Assembly: GCA_014649575.1 (NCBI GenBank)
Contig: BMTH01000004.1
Coordinates: 1 to 64,000 of the forward strand
Direction of reading: 5' to 3'
DNA from: Streptomyces griseoincarnatus
GTDB taxonomy: Bacteria; Actinomycetota; Actinomycetes; Streptomycetales; Streptomycetaceae
DNA length: 64,000 bases
In this document: positions 49,497-58,152 of the stretch, one piece after another
Layout: each line of letters begins with the position of its first letter
How positions within the stretch are numbered: position 1 is the stretch's first letter
The notes under the pieces: model-generated
Database searches by the model: none
Told to the model about the DNA's origin: nothing
Seen by the model: only the letters and a program-made list of their open reading frames with translations
Position numbers and translations under genes: made by a program

Positions 49497-50062
49497 GCCC
49501 GGCCCGCGACGTGGGGGGACTCGTGCCCTGCACGATCCCGCGCCCCGGCTCGTGCGAACCCCCGCTCCTGCGGGCCGCCTGCGCCGAAGCCCGCGGTTGT
49601 CCGCGCAGATCTCCACACGCCCCGCCTTCGCCGCCGCCGCAACGTTTGATCCCCGACATCGTCCGCGCCGGCCCTGCGGCTCGGCGCCCGCGAAGCCGGG
49701 GCACCGGGCTCCGCGGGGCACCGGCTCCGTGGTTCTCGCGGCCGGGCGCATGCCGAACTGTGGCCTCCGGGCAGCTCGCGCCGACCTCGGCGAGGCCGCG
49801 GCCCGCCCACATCGGCGCCGCCCTTCGGCCTGCTCGCGTCGGCCCCTGCCGTCCGGAAGCCGGAGCGCCCTCCGCGCGCCGGTCCTCGCGGATCCACGGC
49901 CCGCCAGGGCCACGTTCACCTTCTGGCCGCATCGGCTCCAGCCTCCGACGCCGGGGCCCGTTGGGGCTGCCCCCGGCGCCCCCGGTACCGCCCGAACCGC
50001 CCCGCGCCCCCGCCGTCCACAGCGCCCGACGCCACCCCGCCCCCACCCCGTAGGATCGAGGA
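49497..50062. other. 566-bp region without a supported gene
   Basis: A long gap before dapF. GC stays high and open frames run on both strands, but none has a binding site, a consistent third-position GC pattern that I can follow, or a recognisable product; the frames read as Arg/Pro/Gly-rich. The last 12 bases carry the likely dapF -10 box TAGGAT at 50051-50056. Confidence 0.45.
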
Positions 50063-50932
50063 ATGAGCACGCGGATCGCCTTCCTCAAGGGGCACGGTAC
50101 GGAGAACGACTTCGTGATCGTGCCGGACCCGGAGAACGCCCTCGAGCTGTCGGCGGCGGCCGTCGCCGCGTTGTGCGACCGGCGCGCGGGGATCGGGGGA
50201 GACGGGCTGCTGCACGTCGTGCGGTCCGCCGCGCACCCCGAGGCGCGGGCCATGGCGGACGAGGCCGAGTGGTTCATGGACTACCGCAACGGCGACGGAT
50301 CCGTCGCCGAGATGTGCGGCAACGGCGTGCGCGTCTTCGCCCGCTACCTCCAGCACGCCGGGCACGTCGGCGAGGGCGACCTCGCGATCGCCACGCGCGG
50401 CGGCGTGAAGACCGTCCACATCGCCAAGGACGGTGACATCACCGTCGGCATGGGCCGCGCGGTCCTCCCCGAGGGCGACGTCACCGTGGCCGTCGGGGAG
50501 CGCGGCTGGCCCGCGCGCAACGTCAACATGGGCAACCCGCACGCCGTGGCCTTCGTCGCCGATCTGGCCGACGCGGGCAGTCTGTTCGCCGCGCCCTCCT
50601 TCGTTCCGGAAGCCGCCTATCCGGACGGCGTGAACGTGGAGTTCGTCGTCGACCGGGGCCCTCGGCACGTCGCGATGCGCGTGCACGAGCGCGGGGTCGG
50701 CGAGACCCGCTCCTGCGGCACCGGGGCGTGCGCCGTCGCCGTGGCCGCCGCCCGCCGCGACGGCGTCGACCCGCGCGACACCGGCCTGCCGGTGACGTAC
50801 ACCGTGGACCTCCCCGGCGGCACTCTCGTGATCACCGAACAGCCGGACGGCCGGATCGAGATGACCGGTCCCGCGGTCATCGTCGCCGAGGGCGCGATCG
50901 AGGCCGAGTGGCTGGAGAACGCCCTCGGCTGA
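50063..50932 (+). CDS. dapF: diaminopimelate epimerase
   Basis: 289 aa. Catalytic Cys85 in MCGNGVRVF and Cys218 in SCGTGACAVAVAAARR; typical start FLKGHGTENDFVI. It interconverts LL- and meso-diaminopimelate for lysine and peptidoglycan. Streptomyces peptidoglycan contains the LL form, so the enzyme here chiefly serves lysine synthesis. TAGGAT ends 6 nt before the ATG, giving a likely leaderless mRNA. Confidence 0.96.
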   Translation: MSTRIAFLKGHGTENDFVIVPDPENALELSAAAVAALCDRRAGIGGDGLLHVVRSAAHPEARAMADEAEWFMDYRNGDGSVAEMCGNGVRVFARYLQHAGHVGEGDLAIATRGGVKTVHIAKDGDITVGMGRAVLPEGDVTVAVGERGWPARNVNMGNPHAVAFVADLADAGSLFAAPSFVPEAAYPDGVNVEFVVDRGPRHVAMRVHERGVGETRSCGTGACAVAVAAARRDGVDPRDTGLPVTYTVDLPGGTLVITEQPDGRIEMTGPAVIVAEGAIEAEWLENALG

Positions 50933-51228
50933 ACGATGCGCTGCACGATCTTCCGCCCTCCGCCCCGCCCGGCCGTCGATCCGCAGGCCGGAGCGGGTGC
51001 GAGGCTACGAGATCATGGCGCACCGCCCACCCGATGGCGTGAAAACGACCATGAACGGCCCGTCGCTCTTTGGAGTGATCCGTTTCACGGTCGGCCGGAG
51101 GCGGCCGGTCCGCCCCCTTGCGGCTGGATAGCATCAGGCACCGGCCCGGACGGGGGACCAACGCCGTCTCCCTGGCCCGAGTCCGCCCTGGGGCGCCGTC
51201 CGCCGGATCCACGCAGCCGGAGGTGCAC

Positions 51229-53403
51229 ATGAACGCGGAGGCCGCGAAACCTGCGACCCCGGGCCCGCTCGCACCGGGTCACGTCACACCGGCCGGGACG
51301 CGCCGCAAGTCCCGCCCCCGGCTCGACCTGCGCCGGCTGGGCCGAGCCGCCCTGATGGGGACGTCCTCCGCCCGCGACCGGCTGCCCGACGCCATCGGCC
51401 ACGTCGTCGAGGCCCACCGCGCCCACCATCCCGAAGCCGACCTCGAACCGCTGCGCCGCGCCTACCTCCTCGCGGAGTCCTCGCACCGGGGCCAGATGCG
51501 CAAGAGCGGCGAGCCGTACATCACCCACCCGCTCGCCGTCACCCTCATCCTGGCCGAACTCGGCGCCGAGACCACGACGTTGACCGCCTCGCTGCTGCAC
51601 GACACCGTCGAGGACACCGACGTCACCCTCGACCAGGTGGGCGAGGAGTTCGGCGAGGAGGTGCGCTATCTCGTCGACGGCGTCACCAAGCTGGAGAAGG
51701 TCGACTACGGTGCCGCCGCCGAGCCCGAGACCTTCCGCAAGATGCTCGTCGCCACCGGCAACGACGTCCGCGTGATGTCGATCAAACTCGCCGACCGGCT
51801 GCACAACATGCGCACCCTCGGCGTGATGCGCCCCGCCAAGCAGGAACGCATCGCCAAGGTGACACGTGACGTGCTCATCCCGCTCGCCGAACGCCTCGGC
51901 GTCCAGGCGCTCAAGACGGAGCTGGAGGACCTGGTCTTCGCGATCCTCCACCCCGAGGAGTACGAGAAGACGCGCGAGTTGATCCTCCGCAACGCCGCCC
52001 GCGAGGACGACCCGCTCGCCGACGTCGCCGACGACGTCCGAAAGGTGCTCCGTGAGGCCGACATCCCGGCAGAAGTCCTCATCCGGCCGCGGCACTTCGT
52101 CTCCATGCACCGCGTCTCCCGCAAGCGCGGACCACTGCGCGGCGCCGATTTCGGCCGGCTGCTGGTGCTGGTGAACGAGGACGCCGACTGCTACGCCGTG
52201 CTGGGCGAGCTGCACACCTGTATGACGCCGGTGGTCTCGGAGTTCAAGGACTTCATCGCCGTCCCCAAGTTCAACCTGTACCAGTCGCTGCACACCGCGG
52301 TGGCGGGCGACGACGGCCAGGTCGTCGAGGTCCTCATCCGCACCCACCAGATGCACAAGGTCGCCGAGGCGGGCGTCGTCGCCCTCGGCAACCCCTACGC
52401 CGTCCCGCCGGAGGAGCAGACCGCGGGCGACGGCGAACGCGTCGACCCGACCCGCCCCGGCTGGCTGTCCCGGCTGCTCGACTGGCAGCAGGCCGCGCCC
52501 GACCCCGACACCTTCTGGTCCACGCTCCGCGAGGACCTCGCGCAGGACCGGGAGATCACCGTCTTCCGCCCCGACGGCGGCACCCTGGGCCTGCCCGAGG
52601 GGGCGACCTGCGTGGACGCCGCCTACGCGCAGTACGGCGAGGACGCGCACGCCTGCATCGGCGCGCGGGTCAACGGGCGGCTGGCCAGGCTCAGCACCGT
52701 GCTCAAGGACGGGGACACCGTACAGCTGCTCATGGACCAGGACGCGGCCTCCGCGCCGTCCCGCGAGTGGCTGGACCACGCCACCACCCCGGCGGCCCGT
52801 ATCGCCATCCAGCGGTGGCTCGCCGCCCACCCCACCGCGGAGGACGGCGACGCGCGCTCCCTGGCGGACGACGTCGAGCCCCCCAGGCCGCCCGGGACGG
52901 AGGCCCCCCAGCCCTCCGGCGCCGACGCCACGGACCCTGGGCGTCCCGCCGCCGCCCAGGTGCTGGTCGACCGGGACGGCGCGACCGTACGGCTGGCCGG
53001 CTGCTGCACACCCGTACCGCCCGACGAGGTCACCGGGTTCGCGGTGCGCGGGGGAGCGGTCACCGTGCACCGGACGGAGTGTCCGGCGGTGGAGCGGATG
53101 AGGAGCGACGGCCGCACCGAGGTCGGCGTGCGCTGGGGCGAGGGCGCCGAGTGCCGGGTCACGCTGACGGCGGAGTCGTTCGTCCGGCCGCACCTTCTCG
53201 CGGACCTGACCGAGGCGATGGCCACCGAGGGAGCGGAGATCGTCTCCGCGACCGTCGAGCCGCCGGACCGGCAGCAGGTGCGCCACACCTACACCGTGCA
53301 GCTCCCGGACGCCGCCCAGCTTCCCGCCCTGATGCGCGCCATGCGCAACGTGGCAGGCGTGTACGACGTGAGCCGGGCGCAGCCGCAGACGCCGGACGCC
53401 TGA
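51229..53403 (+). CDS. rshA: RelA/SpoT homologue (RshA-like) with intact hydrolase and altered synthetase motifs
   Basis: 724 aa. HD hydrolase domain with SHRGQMRKSGEPYITHPLAV and LLHDTVEDTDV (His124-Asp125). Synthetase domain at about 260-390 has FKDFIAVPKFNLYQSLHTAV and VEVLIRTHQMHKVAEAGVVA, but the usual D-L-x-G-x-R-V region reads ADFGRLLVLV and the H-W-x-Y-K block is replaced by ALGNPYAV. TGS and ACT domains follow (about 445-505 and 650-720). S. coelicolor has a second RelA homologue, RshA, near this position. GGAGG lies 5 nt before the ATG. It likely degrades, and perhaps makes little, ppGpp. Confidence 0.85.
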   Translation: MNAEAAKPATPGPLAPGHVTPAGTRRKSRPRLDLRRLGRAALMGTSSARDRLPDAIGHVVEAHRAHHPEADLEPLRRAYLLAESSHRGQMRKSGEPYITHPLAVTLILAELGAETTTLTASLLHDTVEDTDVTLDQVGEEFGEEVRYLVDGVTKLEKVDYGAAAEPETFRKMLVATGNDVRVMSIKLADRLHNMRTLGVMRPAKQERIAKVTRDVLIPLAERLGVQALKTELEDLVFAILHPEEYEKTRELILRNAAREDDPLADVADDVRKVLREADIPAEVLIRPRHFVSMHRVSRKRGPLRGADFGRLLVLVNEDADCYAVLGELHTCMTPVVSEFKDFIAVPKFNLYQSLHTAVAGDDGQVVEVLIRTHQMHKVAEAGVVALGNPYAVPPEEQTAGDGERVDPTRPGWLSRLLDWQQAAPDPDTFWSTLREDLAQDREITVFRPDGGTLGLPEGATCVDAAYAQYGEDAHACIGARVNGRLARLSTVLKDGDTVQLLMDQDAASAPSREWLDHATTPAARIAIQRWLAAHPTAEDGDARSLADDVEPPRPPGTEAPQPSGADATDPGRPAAAQVLVDRDGATVRLAGCCTPVPPDEVTGFAVRGGAVTVHRTECPAVERMRSDGRTEVGVRWGEGAECRVTLTAESFVRPHLLADLTEAMATEGAEIVSATVEPPDRQQVRHTYTVQLPDAAQLPALMRAMRNVAGVYDVSRAQPQTPDA

Positions 53404-53533
53404 GAGCGGCTCCTGCCCTGACCACGCCCGGTGACGGCACCCGGCGCACAGACCCTGCGGTGTGATTACCCGATCGGGTGGGTCGGGAGCGCGCCGCCGC
53501 AGCGGCGCCCGCCCGCGCTGATAGCCGTGAGGC

Positions 53534-55120
53534 ATGCCGCTCACCTCCCGCCACCCCGCCCAGCAGACCCCCCGACGCGTGGCGCCGCCCCGCGCCCGCC
53601 GTCGTACCGCCCAGGCCCTGCTCGCCTCCGCCGTCGGCGTCTGCCTGGTCGCCGCGAGCGCCCCCGCCGAGCCGCTCGGCATCGGCGACCCGCTCTTCCC
53701 GCACCTCGGCAACCCCGGCTACGACGTGCGGGCGTACGACCTGGACCTCACCTATTCCGGCAGCAACGACCGGCCGCTCGAGGCCGTCACCACCGTCGAC
53801 GCCCGCATCACCGCCGAGCTGGACCGGATCAACCTGGACTTCGCCCACGGCACGGTCCGCTCCGTCGAGGTCGACGGCGAGCCGGCCGTCTTCACCGGCG
53901 TGGGCGAGGACCTGGTGATCACCCCCGACGACGGCCTCGACCCGGGCGACTCGGTGCGCATCACCGTCCGGCACACCAGCGACCCCCGGCCCGGCGACCG
54001 CGAGGGCGGCTGGGTGCGCACCGCCGACGGTCTGGCCCTCGCCAACCAGGCGGACGCAGCCCATCTGGTGTTCCCGTGCAACGACCACCCGTCCGACAAG
54101 GCGATGTTCACCTTCCGCATCACCGTCCCGGAGGGACACACCGCCGTCGCCAACGGCCTGCCCACCGCCGTCGACCGCGCCCCCGGCACCACCACCTGGA
54201 GCTACCGCACCCGCAACCCCATGGCCACCGAACTCGCCCAGGTGTCCATCGGCCGCTCGACCGTCCTGCACCGCGCCGGACCCCACGACCTGCCCCTGCG
54301 GGACGTCGTCCCCACCGAGCACCGCACCGCCCTCGAACCCTGGCTGGCGAAGACCCCGGCGCAGATCAGATGGATGGAGGACCGGGTCGGCCGCTACCCC
54401 TTCGCCACCTACGGCCTGCTGCTCGCCGAGGCCTCCACCGGCTTCGCCCTGGAGACCCAGACGCTCTCCCTCTTCGAACGCGACCTGTTCACCGACCCCG
54501 CCCTGCCCGTCTGGTACGTCGAGTCGATCATGGTGCACGAGCTGGCCCACCAGTGGTTCGGCGACAGCGTCAGCCCTCGCACCTGGGTCGACCTGTGGCT
54601 CAACGAGGGGCACGCCACCTGGTACGAGGCGCTGTACGCCGAGAAGCGCGGCGGCAGGACCCTGGAGGCCCGCATGCGGGCCGCGTACGAGTCCTCCGAC
54701 GGCTGGCGCGCCGCGGGAGGACCACCCGCCGCGCCGAAGCCGCCCGAGCCGGGCCGCAAGATCGGCATCTTCCGCCCCGGCGTCTACGGCGGCGCCGCGC
54801 TGGTGCTCTACGCCCTGCGCCAGGAGATCGGGCAGGAGGCGTTCGACCGCCTGGAGCGCGCCTGGGTCGACCGGCACCGCGACGGCAACGCCTCCACCGC
54901 CGACTTCGTCCGGCTCGCCTCCGAGACCGCGGGACGCGACCTCACCGGCTTCCTGCACGCCTGGCTGTACGACGACACCACCCCGCCGATGCCCGGTCAC
55001 CCCGACTGGCGCTCCTCCGGGCGTGCCGTGACGGCGGAGCCCGGCCCCCACACCCGCGAGCACCCGCACGGGCACCTGCCCGGCCCGCACGGGCATCGGC
55101 CGGACGCCGGCGGGGAATAA
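53534..55120 (+). CDS. secreted M1-family zinc metallopeptidase
   Basis: 528 aa. A signal sequence (Arg-rich then hydrophobic, residues about 20-45), an N-terminal beta domain, then the gluzincin core with exopeptidase motif TGFALETQTLS and zinc motif HELAHQWFG (His335, Glu336, His339) and Glu358 in NEGHATWYE. Active-site Tyr is probably in PGVYGGAALVLYAL. The C-terminal tail is rich in His and Pro (GHLPGPHGHRPD). It should release N-terminal amino acids outside the cell. Compared with full aminopeptidase N it lacks the large C-terminal ERAP domain. Confidence 0.88.
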   Translation: MPLTSRHPAQQTPRRVAPPRARRRTAQALLASAVGVCLVAASAPAEPLGIGDPLFPHLGNPGYDVRAYDLDLTYSGSNDRPLEAVTTVDARITAELDRINLDFAHGTVRSVEVDGEPAVFTGVGEDLVITPDDGLDPGDSVRITVRHTSDPRPGDREGGWVRTADGLALANQADAAHLVFPCNDHPSDKAMFTFRITVPEGHTAVANGLPTAVDRAPGTTTWSYRTRNPMATELAQVSIGRSTVLHRAGPHDLPLRDVVPTEHRTALEPWLAKTPAQIRWMEDRVGRYPFATYGLLLAEASTGFALETQTLSLFERDLFTDPALPVWYVESIMVHELAHQWFGDSVSPRTWVDLWLNEGHATWYEALYAEKRGGRTLEARMRAAYESSDGWRAAGGPPAAPKPPEPGRKIGIFRPGVYGGAALVLYALRQEIGQEAFDRLERAWVDRHRDGNASTADFVRLASETAGRDLTGFLHAWLYDDTTPPMPGHPDWRSSGRAVTAEPGPHTREHPHGHLPGPHGHRPDAGGE

Positions 55121-55278
55121 CACGGTGACGAGACGAGCCGTACCGTGCGACCATCGTCAGGTCCGCGCGGCAGGGGAAACGGGAATCTCCCGGGGTACCC
55201 GGACGTTGTGGACAGTGACGGAAGGCCTCTCGGCCGTGTCCGTCGCCGCAGACGGCATCCCAACGACGTAAGGACCCA

Positions 55279-56772
55279 ATGACCTCCTCTTCTTCCCCTT
55301 CCCAGGACACCAACCGCTTCGCGCACAGCCAGGCCGAGGGTCTTCGGGCCGATGCCCTGATGGAAGAGGACGTCGCCTGGAGCCTCGAGATCGACGGAGA
55401 GCGGGACGGCGACCAGTTCGACCGCTCCGAGCGCGCGGCACTGCGCCGCGTCGCCGGCCTCTCCACCGAGCTCGAGGACGTCACCGAGGTCGAGTACCGG
55501 CAGCTCCGCCTGGAGCGCGTCGTGCTCGTCGGGGTGTGGACCTCGGGCACCGCGCAGGACGCCGAGAACTCCCTCGCGGAGCTCGCAGCCCTTGCCGAGA
55601 CGGCAGGCGCCCTCGTCCTCGACGGCGTGATCCAGCGCCGGGACAAGCCGGACGCGGCCACCTACATCGGCTCCGGCAAGGCCGTGGAACTGCGCGACAT
55701 CGTGCTCGAGTCGGGCGCGGACACCGTCATCTGCGACGGTGAGCTCAGCCCGGGCCAGCTCATCCACCTCGAGGACGTCGTCAAGGTCAAGGTCATCGAC
55801 CGTACGGCCCTGATCCTCGACATCTTCGCCCAGCACGCCAAGTCCCGAGAGGGCAAGGCGCAGGTCGCACTCGCGCAGATGCAGTACATGCTGCCGCGGC
55901 TGCGCGGCTGGGGTCAGTCGCTGTCCCGGCAGATGGGCGGCGGCAAGGGCGGCGGCCTCGCCACCCGTGGTCCCGGTGAGACCAAGATCGAGACGGACCG
56001 GCGCCGGATCCGCGAGAAGATGGCGAAGATGCGCCGCGAGATCGCGGAGATGAAGACCGGCCGCGAGATCAAGCGCCAGGAGCGCAAGCGCAACAAGGTG
56101 CCGTCCGTCGCCATCGCGGGCTACACCAACGCGGGCAAGTCCTCGCTGCTCAACCGCCTCACCGGCGCGGGCGTACTGGTGGAGAACGCCCTGTTCGCCA
56201 CCCTCGACCCGACCGTGCGCCGGGCCGAGACCCCGAGCGGCCGGCTGTACACGCTGGCGGACACCGTCGGCTTCGTCCGGCACCTGCCGCACCACCTGGT
56301 CGAGGCGTTCCGCTCCACCATGGAGGAGGTCGGCGACTCCGACCTGATCCTCCACGTGGTGGACGGCTCGCACCCGGACCCGGAGGAGCAGCTCGCCGCC
56401 GTGCGCGAGGTGATCCGGGACGTCGGCGCCACCGACGTGCCCGAGATCGTCGTGATCAACAAGGCGGACGCGGCGGACCCGCTGACCCTGCAGCGGTTGC
56501 TGCGGGTGGAGCCCCGCTCCATCGCCGTCTCAGCCCGTACCGGCCGGGGTATCCAGGAGCTGCTCGCCCTGATCGACAGCGAGCTGCCCCGCCCGTCGGT
56601 GGAGATCGAGGCCCTCGTGCCGTACACCCACGGCAAGCTGGTCGCCCGTGCCCACGACGAGGGCGAGGTCCTCTCCGAGGAGCACACCCCGGAGGGCACC
56701 CTGCTCAAGGTGCGGGTGCACGAGGAGCTGGCGGCGGAGTTCGCGCCGTACGTTCCCGCCCCGGCCGGCTGA
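55279..56772 (+). CDS. hflX: ribosome-associated GTPase HflX
   Basis: 497 aa. N-terminal HflX domain (QRRDKPDAATYIGSGKAVEL, AQVALAQMQYMLPRLRGWG and GPGETKIETDRRRI), G domain with G1 GYTNAGKSS at 281-289, DTVGFVRHLP as G3 and VINKAD as G4. HflX splits stalled or heat-damaged 70S ribosomes. Compared with E. coli it has a longer acidic N-terminus. AAGGA lies upstream of the ATG. Confidence 0.96.
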   Translation: MTSSSSPSQDTNRFAHSQAEGLRADALMEEDVAWSLEIDGERDGDQFDRSERAALRRVAGLSTELEDVTEVEYRQLRLERVVLVGVWTSGTAQDAENSLAELAALAETAGALVLDGVIQRRDKPDAATYIGSGKAVELRDIVLESGADTVICDGELSPGQLIHLEDVVKVKVIDRTALILDIFAQHAKSREGKAQVALAQMQYMLPRLRGWGQSLSRQMGGGKGGGLATRGPGETKIETDRRRIREKMAKMRREIAEMKTGREIKRQERKRNKVPSVAIAGYTNAGKSSLLNRLTGAGVLVENALFATLDPTVRRAETPSGRLYTLADTVGFVRHLPHHLVEAFRSTMEEVGDSDLILHVVDGSHPDPEEQLAAVREVIRDVGATDVPEIVVINKADAADPLTLQRLLRVEPRSIAVSARTGRGIQELLALIDSELPRPSVEIEALVPYTHGKLVARAHDEGEVLSEEHTPEGTLLKVRVHEELAAEFAPYVPAPAG

Positions 56773-56791
56773 CCGGACCGCGGACATGCGA

Positions 56792-56830
56792 GAGGGCCCG
56801 CCTCCTGCCGAGCGCAGGGGGCGGGCCCTC
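56792..56830. terminator. bidirectional terminator between hflX and the lipoprotein protease
   Basis: A 17-bp stem (56792-56808 with 56814-56830, one G-T wobble) and loop CGAGC, between two converging genes. Confidence 0.87.
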
Positions 56831-56842
56831 GTCGCGTGCGGT

Positions 56843-58051
56843 TCAACGGCCGCCGTGGGTCCTGCTCATGTTCTGGTACAGCGCCTCGGCGTCAGGGCCG
56901 AGCCTCGGCCCCGCGAGCCAGGTGTGGTCCAGCGGGCCGATCGAGGTGTTCGACACCAGGACCGTCCCGCCGTTCGCCACGCGGAACCAGCCGCCGCCGG
57001 ACGAGCCGCCGGTCATCGTGCAGCCGATGCGGTACATGTCCGGCAGGTTCGGGGCGAGCGAGAAGCGGCCCGGGGTGTCCAGGCACTTGAACATCCGCAG
57101 CCCGTTGTACGGCGGCGCCGCCGGGTAGCCCCAGGCGCCCATCGTGCCCGCCTCGGCGGCGGCCGGGCCGGAGAAGTCCACGTCCAGCGCGGCGCCGACG
57201 GTCTCCTCCAGGGACTTCGAGCCCTGCTCCGGCCGCACGTGCAGCACGGCGTAGTCGTACGCCGCCCCGTCGCCGCCGCTCTCCGAGCCGCCCTGGATCC
57301 AGCCGTTCGACGTCGACGCCCAGTCGGCCCACCAATTGCCGTACGGGGCGATCTCGGAGGCGCCCGCCCGGCTCAGCTCCGCCTCGGACCGGCCGTGGTC
57401 GTTGTAGGCCGGGACGAAGACGATGTTGCGGTACCAACCGCCGTTCCCGCCTGCGTGCACACAGTGCCCGGCGGTCCACACGAGGTTGGACCTCCCCGGG
57501 TGGTTGACGTCCTTGACGACCGTGCCGGAGCAGACGGCCGGGCCCTCGGGGGAGTCGAAGAACACCTTCCCGACCGGGGCCGCGTTCTCGTGGTACGGCG
57601 TCCTCTCCGCCTGCGCCGTCACCGGCGCCGGCTCCGGGTCGCTCAGTCCCCGGGCCGCGGAGGCGTCCTTCGTGGTGACCGTCTTCTCGGCCTCCTCGGC
57701 GGACCGCATCCGCTCCGGCTTCCAGAGGCCCTCGATGACCGGATTGACGAAGTCCCGCGCGTCGCGCAGCCACTCGTCCTTGTCCCAGTCCTTCCAGCCG
57801 CCGTCCCGCCAGCGGTCCACGTCGATGCCGTGGTTCTTCAGACGGTCGGCGAGGTCGGCCGGGACGCGGACGCCGCCGCCCGCGTCGTCCCCGGCGCGGC
57901 TCGTCGCGGCGTCGGGCCGGTCGGCCGCCTTGTCCTCCGTGGACCCGCCGCAGGCGGTCGCGGTGAGCGCCACGGCGGCGAGCAGCGCGCTCGCGGCGAG
58001 TGCGGTCCGCCGTCCGCGCGGGCGCGGGACGGACGTGGAGAGTGAACGCAT
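56843..58051 (-). CDS. lipoprotein trypsin-like serine protease, copy A
   Basis: 402 aa. Lipobox LTATAC with lipid Cys34, then a conserved region of about 50 residues (63-115, WRDGGWKDWDKDEWLRDARD), then a trypsin-like domain with His196 (WTAGHCVHAG), Asp266 (DYAVLHV) and Ser351 (GGSSGGGW). It should be anchored on the outer face of the membrane. The neighbouring gene is a paralogue of the same layout. Substrates unknown; the shared N-terminal region might be a pro-domain. Confidence 0.87.
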   Translation of the reverse strand: MRSLSTSVPRPRGRRTALAASALLAAVALTATACGGSTEDKAADRPDAATSRAGDDAGGGVRVPADLADRLKNHGIDVDRWRDGGWKDWDKDEWLRDARDFVNPVIEGLWKPERMRSAEEAEKTVTTKDASAARGLSDPEPAPVTAQAERTPYHENAAPVGKVFFDSPEGPAVCSGTVVKDVNHPGRSNLVWTAGHCVHAGGNGGWYRNIVFVPAYNDHGRSEAELSRAGASEIAPYGNWWADWASTSNGWIQGGSESGGDGAAYDYAVLHVRPEQGSKSLEETVGAALDVDFSGPAAAEAGTMGAWGYPAAPPYNGLRMFKCLDTPGRFSLAPNLPDMYRIGCTMTGGSSGGGWFRVANGGTVLVSNTSIGPLDHTWLAGPRLGPDAEALYQNMSRTHGGR

Positions 58052-58152
58052 GCTGTGGTGACCCCCGTCACTGCTCGAAGTTCGTGTGCCGCCGCTGCGG
58101 TGCTGCGTCGTCCGCCCCGGGTGCGCGGCGCCACCCGGGGCGGACGGTCCGG

